NCBI GenBank assembly: GCA_947166105.1 | Contig: CAMVCZ010000025.1 | Span: 1-40,990, forward strand | DNA length: 40,990 bases | Direction of reading: 5' to 3' | From: an uncultured Bacteroidales bacterium | GTDB lineage: Bacteria > Bacteroidota > Bacteroidia > Bacteroidales > F082 | In this document: one piece after another, positions 35,665-40,990 of the stretch | Layout: each line of letters starts with the position of its first letter | Numbering within the stretch: position 1 is the stretch's first letter | Notes under the pieces: generated by a model | What the model was told of the DNA's origin: nothing | Database searches by the model: none | What the model saw: the letters and a program-made list of their open reading frames with translations, nothing else | Translations under genes and position numbers: made by a program

Positions 35665-35733
35665 ACGGGGACAGCCCCGTCACGAAGTGACGACACTTTT
35701 ATTAACCCCACACAAGCGCAGCGCAGTGTGGGG
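35665..35733. repeat. Three consecutive hairpins between the ATPase and reductase genes
   Basis: ACGGGG-acag-CCCCGT (35665-35680), GTCAC-gaa-GTGAC (35679-35691) and CCCCACAC / GTGTGGGG (35706-35733, 12-nt loop). Only the middle one is followed by a short T-run (CTTTT). They could end transcription of the ATPase gene or be repeat remnants. Confidence 0.6.
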
Positions 35734-35748
35734 CCAAAACAAACAGAT

Positions 35749-36201
35749 ATGGACAAACAAGAATCCTACAAACTCCTCCTCGCCCAAGTGAAGGCGATGG
35801 TGAAAGACGAAAGCGACCCCGTCGCGAATATGGCCAACGTGGCCGCGCTGATACAAGAATCCTTCCACTTCTGGTGGACGGGCTTCTATCGCGTCATCGA
35901 CAATCAATTGGTGCTCGGTCCGTTCCAAGGGCCTGTGGCCTGCACCCGCATCGGCTTTGGCAAGGGCGTGTGCGGCACCTCTTGGAAAGAATGCAAAACC
36001 ATTGTGGTTGAAGACGTTGAACAATTCCCTGGCCACATCGCTTGCAGCAGCGAATCGAAGAGCGAAATCGTTGTGCCGCTGATGAAAAACAATGAAGTCA
36101 TCGGCGTGCTGGACATCGACAGCGAGCGGTTGGCCACCTTCGACCAGACCGACAAGGAATGGTTGGAACAGATTGCCGAGGTGGTTTCTGCCTCGTTATG
36201 A
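35749..36201 (+). CDS. msrC: Free methionine-(R)-sulfoxide reductase, GAF domain
   Basis: A 150-residue GAF-fold protein matching fRMsr, which reduces free methionine-R-sulfoxide in the cytoplasm. The conserved core reads VLGPFQGPVACTRIGFGKGV, then CGTSW, and GHIACSSESKSEIVVPL, placing three Cys (in PVAC, GVCG and HIAC) at the usual catalytic and resolving positions. The C-terminal VIGVLDIDSERLATFD is also typical. The ATG at 35749 is preferred over a frame start seven codons upstream that lies inside the palindrome. No -7 box is evident, so it may share the ATPase transcript or use an unseen promoter. Confidence 0.9.
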   Translation: MDKQESYKLLLAQVKAMVKDESDPVANMANVAALIQESFHFWWTGFYRVIDNQLVLGPFQGPVACTRIGFGKGVCGTSWKECKTIVVEDVEQFPGHIACSSESKSEIVVPLMKNNEVIGVLDIDSERLATFDQTDKEWLEQIAEVVSASL

Positions 36202-36274
36202 GCGATTTCCACCTAACCTCTTGCGCAATTCAAGAAAAATGCCGTTTTTTGCAACTTGATTTACGATAATTGCA

Positions 36275-37624
36275 ATGAAAAAAACACTCCGCAAAATCCT
36301 GATATACCTGCGTTCCATCATCCACCTTTCGGATGAAATCGACTACGAGAACGCCAGCATCAGCATCCGCAAGAACATCGCCTTCCGTGGCACCAATGTT
36401 TTCATTTTGGCCTGTGCCATCATCATCGCCTCGGTGGGCCTGAATGTCAACTCCATCCCCGTCATCATCGGCGCCATGTTGATCTCGCCCGTCATGGGCC
36501 CCATCATGGGCTTCGGCTTGGGATTGGGCACACAAGACAACGAATTGGTGAAAAACGCCATGAAGAACTTCGCCGTGATGGTGGCCATCAGCATCCTTGC
36601 CTCGTCTTTGTTCTTCGTTCTCAGTCCTTTAAGCCTTGCCAATCCTTCAGAGCTCTTGGCCCGTACCCGCCCAACCATTTATGACGTGTTCATCGCCTTG
36701 TTCGGCGGTTTCGCGGGCATCATCGAGACCTCGCGCAAGGACAAGGGCAGCGTCATCACGGGTGTGGCCATCGCCACGGCCCTCATGCCGCCGCTTTGCA
36801 CCGTGGGCTACGGCATCTCCATCTGGAAAGGCTCCGTCATCTTCGGCGCACTCTACCTGTTCCTCATCAACAGCATTTTCATCGCCTTGGCCACCTTCGC
36901 CGCCGTGAAGTATTTCCGCTTCCCCTTGGTGGAAACTACCAACGAGAAGAAACGGCTGTCCAAATCGGTGATGTATCTGCTCCTCGTCGTGGTCATCGTG
37001 CCCAGCGTGATTACCGCCATTAGTGTGGTGAAAGAGAACAACTTTATGAGCCATGCCGACAAGGTGGTGGCCGAAAACAAGAACCTCGGCAAATGCTTCA
37101 TCTACGACTATAAGGCCACTTATACTCGCAAATCAGCCACCTTGGAATTATTCCTCGCAGGCGAACCTCCCACGGACGATGCCAAGAAGAAGTTTTACAA
37201 TTGTGCCGAGACCTATGGCATCACGCGCAGCCAAATCGTGTTCCACGAGGACGCCACCAGTATGCGCGAAGACCTCTCTGAAGCCGAAATCGTCAAAGGG
37301 ATTTACGAGCATAACGAAAAGCAAATCAATCGGTTGAACGACAGCATCGCCAAGTTGGAGACCGTAATTGCCGACTTCAAGAGCAAGGAAATCCCCACAG
37401 CCGCCATCTCGAAGGAACTGTTTGCGCAATACCCCGACATCAGCGAACTCAGCCTGACGCGAGGCTCATCGGTAGATGCCGAAGGCATTGAAACCGAGCA
37501 GATTGTGGCTTTCATCACAGCCAACAACCCCATGGACGAAGAACTCCACGACCGCATTGAACGCTGGCTGAAGGTGAGGTTGGACAATGAGAATGTTTTG
37601 GTGATTGGCCGGCAATCTGATTGA
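36275..37624 (+). CDS. DUF389 family membrane protein
   Basis: A 449-residue protein. The N-terminal part (about 35-250) has six membrane segments with the DUF389 signature IIGAMLISPVMGPIMGFGLG, FGGFAGIIETSRKDKG and GVAIATALMPPLCTVGYG. The C-terminal 200 residues are soluble, with an alpha/beta character and a coiled-coil-like region (about 350-375). The family's transport or sensing role is not established to my knowledge. No clear promoter lies in the 73-bp gap upstream. Confidence 0.9.
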   Translation: MKKTLRKILIYLRSIIHLSDEIDYENASISIRKNIAFRGTNVFILACAIIIASVGLNVNSIPVIIGAMLISPVMGPIMGFGLGLGTQDNELVKNAMKNFAVMVAISILASSLFFVLSPLSLANPSELLARTRPTIYDVFIALFGGFAGIIETSRKDKGSVITGVAIATALMPPLCTVGYGISIWKGSVIFGALYLFLINSIFIALATFAAVKYFRFPLVETTNEKKRLSKSVMYLLLVVVIVPSVITAISVVKENNFMSHADKVVAENKNLGKCFIYDYKATYTRKSATLELFLAGEPPTDDAKKKFYNCAETYGITRSQIVFHEDATSMREDLSEAEIVKGIYEHNEKQINRLNDSIAKLETVIADFKSKEIPTAAISKELFAQYPDISELSLTRGSSVDAEGIETEQIVAFITANNPMDEELHDRIERWLKVRLDNENVLVIGRQSD

Positions 37625-37642
37625 CGAATGACATATTTTGCC

Positions 37643-37650
37643 TATTTTTG
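37643..37650 (+). promoter_or_regulatory. -7 box of the DUF3791 pair
   Basis: TATTTTTG, perfect match, only 8 nt before the ATG at 37658, so the transcript is nearly leaderless. It excludes a start at 37628. Confidence 0.65.
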
Positions 37651-37657
37651 CAGCACT

Positions 37658-37882
37658 ATGCCAACGAAAGAAAAAAACATCATTGAGTATTTGGTCGTTT
37701 TTGTGGTCGAATTCGCCAAACATTTCGGCCTTACGGAAGCGCAATCGTTCAACTATCTTGACCAATACGGTGCCATGCTTTTATTGGAGCAGCAATACAA
37801 CTATGCTCATACTCAATCCTTTGCCAGCATAGTCGACGATGTAACCCAGTATTGCCAACGCAAGGGAGGACACCTGAAATGA
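37658..37882 (+). CDS. DUF3791 family small protein
   Basis: A 74-residue helical protein (MPTKEKNIIEYLVVFVVEFA, then HTQSFASIVDDVTQYCQ). The size and pattern fit DUF3791, small proteins usually found in pairs or trios with other short genes. The start at 37658 is fixed by the promoter 8 nt upstream. The next gene starts 4 bp after its stop. A toxin-antitoxin role is often suspected for this family, but nothing in the sequence shows it. Confidence 0.75.
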   Translation: MPTKEKNIIEYLVVFVVEFAKHFGLTEAQSFNYLDQYGAMLLLEQQYNYAHTQSFASIVDDVTQYCQRKGGHLK

Positions 37883-37886
37883 TATT

Positions 37887-38096
37887 ATGATTAGCCAGAA
37901 GGACATAGACTATATGAACGAATGTACCACGCGCGACGTGATTCAACTCCTCGTTCAAGAAAAAAACATGAGCATCAACGAGGCCATGAAGTATTTCTAC
38001 AACTCAAAGACTTTCAAGGATTTGCTAAATCCAGAAACCAAGTTGTTCATCCAAAGCCCGGTTTATATCTTTGATACTTTGGAATCACAAGGATAA
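37887..38096 (+). CDS. Small partner protein of DUF3791
   Basis: A 69-residue protein (MISQKDIDYMNECTTRDVIQ, then MSINEAMKYFYNSKTFKDLL and QSPVYIFDTLESQG). It is helical and soluble, with no membrane or metal motif. It is the kind of short ORF that regularly follows a DUF3791 gene in Bacteroidota, with only 4 bp between them, so they are cotranscribed. Function unknown. Confidence 0.75.
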   Translation: MISQKDIDYMNECTTRDVIQLLVQEKNMSINEAMKYFYNSKTFKDLLNPETKLFIQSPVYIFDTLESQG

Positions 38097-38102
38097 AAAC
38101 AC

Positions 38103-38127
38103 AAAAAAGCCACTATCCCAGCGGCTT
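38103..38127 (-). terminator. Intrinsic terminator after tRNA-Ala (minus strand)
   Basis: On the minus strand AAAGCC-gctgggatagt-GGCTTTTTT forms a stem with a T6 tail, about 15 bp after the tRNA 3' end. On the plus strand the same stem lies just after the DUF3791 partner gene, so it may work in both directions. Confidence 0.7.
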
Positions 38128-38141
38128 TCCTATTGATTTCG

Positions 38142-38214
38142 TGGAGATTACCGGACTCGAACCGGCCACCTTCAGATTGCGAACCTGACGCTCTACCAGA
38201 TGAGCTAAATCCCC
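38142..38214 (-). tRNA. tRNA-Ala(CGC)
   Basis: A complete 73-nt cloverleaf. Acceptor strands GGGGATT and AATCTCC pair with a G3-U70 wobble, the alanine identity element. The anticodon loop TTCGCAA gives anticodon CGC, reading GCG. The T-loop TTCGAGT is standard. CCA is not encoded in the gene. Confidence 0.97.
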
Positions 38215-38246
38215 AGTTGCGACAAACTCAGTGTCCTAAGCGGCTG

Positions 38247-38254
38247 CAAAAGTA
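38247..38254 (-). promoter_or_regulatory. -7 box of the tRNA-Ala gene
   Basis: TACTTTTG on the minus strand, perfect match, 32 nt before the tRNA 5' end. It is divergent from the choline kinase-like gene promoter 42 bp away. Confidence 0.7.
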
Positions 38255-38295
38255 CAATATTTTCCGAAACGGAGAGCCAATTATCAAATAAATTG

Positions 38296-38303
38296 TAAAT
38301 TTG
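38296..38303 (+). promoter_or_regulatory. -7 box of the choline kinase-like gene
   Basis: TAAATTTG, perfect match, 28 nt before the ATG at 38332. Confidence 0.65.
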
Positions 38304-38331
38304 CCGCTCGAAATTCAAAAACATTAATGAA

Positions 38332-39216
38332 ATGACTATTGAAGACTACATCATTTTTAGAGTGAACGCACTCCTCCATGCCCATCCTTCGACAGGCTCG
38401 GGAGCCAAAATCGTGAAACGCTTAGAAGGTGGCATGAGCAACTACACTTACGTCGTTGAATGTGAAGGCAAAAAGTACACCTACCGCGTGCCGGGCAAGT
38501 TTGCCGAAAAGTTTGTTGACCGCGTGGAAGAATGGGAAAACATCCAAGAAGTGAACCGCTTGGGGCTGAACAACGTGACGGAATACGTCGAAATCCGCTC
38601 GGGCGAGAAATTAGCCGAGTATGTCGAAGGCACCATCATGAGCACTACGGATGTGGTTTCCTACAACGCCATGTCGGTGGCCGCGCTGAAGAAAATCCAC
38701 AACAGCGACCTGAAATTCCGCGACTACAACGCCTTTGGCCGCTTGGATGCCGACCAAAACTATTGCCTCGAAACGGGCTATGTGTTCCCGCAAGAATACT
38801 TGGATTTGCGCAAGAAACTGGATGCCATCCGCGCCACACAGACCCATGTGCCGAAAGTGCCTTGCCACTGCGACTACCAGCCCACCAACCTCGTCATCAG
38901 CGGCGACAAACTGTATGTCTTGGACTGGGAGTTTGCCGGCATGAACGACCCGTTCTACGACATTGCCTGCTACGGCAACGCTGGCTTCGACAAAGCTTTG
39001 GCCTTGCTGAAAGAATATGTCGGACGCGAGCCTAACAAGGAAGAGTTGCAACGCCTCTATTTCCATCGCGCCTTCCAGTGCCTGCAATGGTTCAATGTGG
39101 CCATCTTCAAGGACCGCGTAGGCTTGAGCAAAGACCTGAACATGGATTTCAACGCCGTGGCGTTCATGTTCCTCGGCATGGCGAAGGATTTGCTGACGAA
39201 TTACGACAGCCTTTAA
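38332..39216 (+). CDS. Choline kinase/LicA-type phosphotransferase
   Basis: A 294-residue kinase of the choline/ethanolamine kinase fold. Motifs are GGMSNYTYVVECEGKKYTYR (N-lobe nucleotide-binding region, about 34-53), the Brenner motif CHCDYQPTNLV (about 179-189) and the metal-binding VLDWEFAGMNDPFYDIA (about 199-215). The family phosphorylates choline or similar amino alcohols, often for surface decoration. A short segment HAHPSTGSG (about residues 17-25) is encoded by palindromic DNA and looks inserted. The 3' end overlaps the convergent sufT-like gene by 4 bp. No choline transporter or cytidylyltransferase gene is adjacent, so the true substrate is uncertain. Confidence 0.88.
   Translation: MTIEDYIIFRVNALLHAHPSTGSGAKIVKRLEGGMSNYTYVVECEGKKYTYRVPGKFAEKFVDRVEEWENIQEVNRLGLNNVTEYVEIRSGEKLAEYVEGTIMSTTDVVSYNAMSVAALKKIHNSDLKFRDYNAFGRLDADQNYCLETGYVFPQEYLDLRKKLDAIRATQTHVPKVPCHCDYQPTNLVISGDKLYVLDWEFAGMNDPFYDIACYGNAGFDKALALLKEYVGREPNKEELQRLYFHRAFQCLQWFNVAIFKDRVGLSKDLNMDFNAVAFMFLGMAKDLLTNYDSL
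38386..38406. repeat. Short palindromic repeat in frame in the kinase gene
   Basis: CCTTCGACAGGCTCGGGAGC, continuing C, within codons for HPSTGSGA. It is the same kind of sequence (TTCGACAGGCTC) that is commonly seen as a repeat in bacterial intergenic DNA. It lies in the N-lobe just before the conserved KIVKRLEGG stretch. Confidence 0.5.
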
Positions 39217-39572
39217 TACATGAAATCTGCGGCAGTAAAACTGCCATATTCCCCGTCGAGGCCAAGGTCAGCCTTGGTCTCGTCGGAGAGCATATCTATA
39301 CTCCAAACGGGGTCGAAGGTGAGTTCCACATCGACGCTTTTCACGCCCATGACGGCCTGCACCTTGATTTGCACCTCGGCGGGCAAGGTTTCTGCCACGG
39401 GGCAATTGGGTGCCGTCACGGTCATCGTGATTTTCACATTGCCTTCGGCATCTACATCGACGCCATAAATCAAATGCAGCGTCCAAATGTCAATCGGGAT
39501 TTCGGGGTCGTAGATGGTTTTCAGGACAGCTATCACCCGCTCTTTCAGGGTTTCAATTTCTTCTTGTTTCAT
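39213..39572 (-). CDS. SufT/DUF59 (MIP18-like) Fe-S assembly protein
   Basis: A 119-residue DUF59 protein with DPEIPIDIWTLHLIYGVDV (about 22-40) and the Cys-containing motif TAPNCPVAETLPAEV (about 53-67). The family helps mature iron-sulfur proteins. It is the last gene of a minus-strand set; its start overlaps the sufE stop by 4 bp, so the two are translationally coupled. The 3' end overlaps the convergent kinase gene by 4 bp. WTLHLIY replaces the more usual LGLIY, a mild deviation. Confidence 0.9.
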   Translation of the reverse strand: MKQEEIETLKERVIAVLKTIYDPEIPIDIWTLHLIYGVDVDAEGNVKITMTVTAPNCPVAETLPAEVQIKVQAVMGVKSVDVELTFDPVWSIDMLSDETKADLGLDGEYGSFTAADFMY

Positions 39573-39997
39573 GCGTTTTCCTCCTTAATTTTGAAAGCCT
39601 CTGCATAAAGCAACATCTGCTTGAGCATGGCCAATAGACCGTTGGAGCGTGTGGGCGACAAATGCTCTTTTAAGCCGATTTCATCCAAGAAAGAAAGGTC
39701 GGCGGCGAGGATGTCTTCAGGCGTTTGGCCTGAAAACACTTTTATTAATAGGTTCACAATGCCTTTGGTGATAACCGCGTCGCTGTCGGCGGAATAATAC
39801 ACTTTTCCGTCTTTCAGTTCGGCATTGAGCCACACGCGACTCTGGCAGCCATTGATGAGGTGTGCCTCGTCGCGGTATTTGTCGTCGATAATGGGGCACT
39901 CCTTCCCCATTTCAATCAGCATGGCGTAGCGGTCCATCCAATCGTCGAACATTGAGAAGTCTTCTACGATGCTGTTTTGTATTTCTTTTATATTCAT
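39569..39997 (-). CDS. sufE: SufE cysteine desulfurase activator
   Basis: A 142-residue SufE. It accepts sulfur from SufS on a conserved Cys, here in the motif INGCQSRVW (about Cys50), for Fe-S cluster assembly in the cytoplasm. Further family stretches are DDWMDRYAMLIEMGK near the N-terminus and GLKEHLSPTRSNGLLAMLKQ near the C-terminus. The length is typical. It begins 3 bp after the stop of the ParE-like toxin gene, and no -7 box is seen directly in front, so it may depend on the toxin-antitoxin promoter. Confidence 0.95.
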   Translation of the reverse strand: MNIKEIQNSIVEDFSMFDDWMDRYAMLIEMGKECPIIDDKYRDEAHLINGCQSRVWLNAELKDGKVYYSADSDAVITKGIVNLLIKVFSGQTPEDILAADLSFLDEIGLKEHLSPTRSNGLLAMLKQMLLYAEAFKIKEENA

Positions 39998-40000
39998 AGA

Positions 40001-40309
40001 TTATTGTTTCATTGTAGATGAAGCCAAAATGCTGTCAATAATCACAAAATCACCTTCGATATGGTATATAATGTTCCATTTCCGATTGTGTGTCACCATT
40101 CGTTTCGCCTCCGGATGGTATTCTTTCGCCGATGCCCAATCTGTTTCAGGTAAAACATCTGCAAGGTAGGAAAGTGTTTCTATTTCATCAAAAAGAGCAT
40201 TTGAGTATTTTATTGCAGAAGCATAAGTGTTGATACCAGCAATATAATCCTGAATTTCAGAAATTTGCTTATAAACACGCCTATGAATCACTACCTCATA
40301 CAGTTTCAT
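40001..40309 (-). CDS. RelE/ParE-superfamily toxin
   Basis: A 102-residue protein with the ParE/RelE layout: an N-terminal strand and helices (MKLYEVVIHRRVYKQISEIQ, DYIAG), a middle helix, and C-terminal strands with KRMVTHNRKWNIIYHIEGDF (about 68-87). RelE family members cut ribosome-bound mRNA and ParE members poison gyrase; which applies here is not clear. It overlaps the small upstream gene by 14 bp, typical of antitoxin-toxin pairs. Confidence 0.85.
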   Translation of the reverse strand: MKLYEVVIHRRVYKQISEIQDYIAGINTYASAIKYSNALFDEIETLSYLADVLPETDWASAKEYHPEAKRMVTHNRKWNIIYHIEGDFVIIDSILASSTMKQ

Positions 40310-40445
40310 AACGCTGTTTCAATAGGCGGAAATAATCATTCTTGAACTGTTCAAAAGTGACGCAATCTTCGGGGAGATTTCTTTGAAGTTTTTCCGTGGC
40401 AGGAGCAACTTCCAAAATATCGGTCATAGGTTCTACTGACAACAT
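40296..40445 (-). CDS. Antitoxin partner of the ParE-like toxin
   Basis: A short acidic protein of 49 residues from the ATG at 40445 (MLSVEPMTDILEVAPATEKL and onward), or 43 residues from the ATG at 40427. It lacks a clear DNA-binding domain and resembles the C-terminal toxin-binding part of antitoxins (FEQFKNDYFRLLKQRYE). A longer frame to 40541 is excluded by the -7 box at 40473-40466 and the terminator at 40507-40539. Confidence 0.7.
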   Translation of the reverse strand: MLSVEPMTDILEVAPATEKLQRNLPEDCVTFEQFKNDYFRLLKQRYETV

Positions 40446-40465
40446 GGATTGGATATTTAGACCTG

Positions 40466-40473
40466 CAAAGATA
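40466..40473 (-). promoter_or_regulatory. -7 box of the antitoxin-toxin(-sufE-sufT) set
   Basis: TATCTTTG on the minus strand, perfect match, 20 nt before the ATG at 40445. It is the only clear promoter for the four genes down to 39213. Confidence 0.7.
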
Positions 40474-40506
40474 TACATATTTTTCCATAACGGAGCACAA
40501 TGGCAC

Positions 40507-40539
40507 AAAAAAAGGGCGGCACCCCAATGGATGCCGCCC
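40507..40539 (-). terminator. Intrinsic terminator of the T9SS cargo gene
   Basis: On the minus strand GGGCGGCA-tccattgggg-TGCCGCCC is followed by a run of seven T. It separates the cargo gene from the antitoxin promoter. Confidence 0.85.
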
Positions 40540-40571
40540 AATTTTCGCGGAAATCAATTCCGCAGTATCAT

Positions 40572-40990
40572 TTACTGCATGACAGTAACGCGCTTGACAA
40601 CCACACCTTCCTCAGTGTAGACGCGCACCATGTACATGCCAGCGTTGAACTGGGCCATGTTCAGAGTGAATTCGTCAGAATTGAGTTCGGTGTCGTAGAC
40701 CACTTGACCGAGGACGCTCACCACAGTGACGCGGCTCATGCCTTCGGCTTGGATGGTCACGTTGCCATTGGTCGGGTTCGGGAAGAGGGCGACATTGCTG
40801 TCGTTCTCGTCCAAACCGACGCTGGCGTTGACAACAACGTAGTCAACCGACGGGTTCTCAGCAGAGATGGCCGGCTCGGATTCGCAAGTGCCATAGTCGG
40901 CACGCACCTGATAGTAGTAGGTGCCGCTTGTGGCGGGCGAATCAATGTACTCGTAGTAGGTTTGGCCAGCAACAGCGGCAACCTCACCAA
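40572..40990 (-). CDS. C-terminal end of a secreted protein with T9SS sorting domain (partial)
   Basis: The last 139 codons of a minus-strand gene that enters from beyond the window edge. The visible part starts in a fibronectin III-like domain (YYEYIDSPATSGTYYYQVRA) and continues to a type A T9SS sorting domain: VALFPNPTNGNVTIQAEGMS, VLGQVVYD, FNAGMYMVRVY and a short basic end VVVKRVTVMQ. The frame stays open to the window end, so the in-frame GTG at 40907 is not the start. The cargo type is not visible. A strong terminator follows. Confidence 0.9.
   Translation of the reverse strand, partial: GEVAAVAGQTYYEYIDSPATSGTYYYQVRADYGTCESEPAISAENPSVDYVVVNASVGLDENDSNVALFPNPTNGNVTIQAEGMSRVTVVSVLGQVVYDTELNSDEFTLNMAQFNAGMYMVRVYTEEGVVVKRVTVMQ

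Overview
The window looks like a chromosomal segment from a member of the Bacteroidota, probably an uncultured Bacteroidales-type organism. Three things support this. Many genes are preceded by the phylum-specific -7 promoter box TAnnTTTG instead of a Shine-Dalgarno site. Secreted proteins end in type IX secretion (T9SS) type A sorting domains. The gene families and orders (coiled-coil gene-zapA-6S-rny, DUF2851, C10 peptidase, DUF3791) are typical of the phylum. Most genes look GC-balanced, but the SNF2-Hsp70 pair (7.9-12.5 kb) and the TIR gene (30.5-31.8 kb) are visibly AT-rich, which fits horizontal acquisition.

Layout. 1-1.65 kb (minus): a division and RNA-decay cluster of a coiled-coil protein, zapA, a structured RNA that I read as 6S RNA, and the 5' part of rny. 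1.75-4.7 kb (plus): a lipoprotein 5'-nucleotidase and a DUF2851 protein. 4.7-12.5 kb (plus): an accessory island with a truncated AlbA/Schlafen-type remnant, a WYL regulator, a DUF1016 PDDEXK nuclease, and a SNF2 helicase-Hsp70-like gene pair. 12.9-15.5 kb: a secreted subtilase. 15.6-17.5 kb (minus): an XRE regulator/4-TM pair and a TlpA-like lipoprotein. 17.8-27.0 kb (plus): an OPT transporter, a secreted C10 peptidase and mfd. 27.2-34.1 kb (minus): a sodium:alanine-type symporter, an AlbA_2 ATP-binding protein, a TIR membrane protein, a phosphoribosyltransferase and a CobW GTPase. 34.4-38.1 kb (plus): an AAA/DUF4143 ATPase preceded by a 5 x 33-bp tandem array, a free-Met-(R)-sulfoxide reductase, a DUF389 membrane protein and a DUF3791 pair. 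38.1-41 kb: tRNA-Ala(CGC), a choline kinase-like gene, sufT-sufE, a ParE-like toxin/antitoxin, and the 3' end of another T9SS cargo gene.

The strongest candidate for an undescribed system is at 5.5-12.5 kb. The WYL regulator gene and the SNF2-Hsp70 pair share the same 12-base sequence at exactly the same distance from their -7 boxes. In front of the WYL gene it forms a perfect 19-bp palindrome. This suggests that the WYL protein represses itself and the helicase-chaperone pair, with the DUF1016 nuclease lying between them.

The second theme is an unusual load of small palindromic elements. Three intergenic families (A, B, C) are built as inverted arrays of 9-nt units with different sequences but the same design, and one A copy sits inside another. 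Other palindromes are inserted in frame in mfd, DUF2851 (twice) and the choline kinase-like gene. Two 22-bp palindromes near 3.4 kb differ by compensatory base changes. All functional statements are from reading the sequence; no database search was run.
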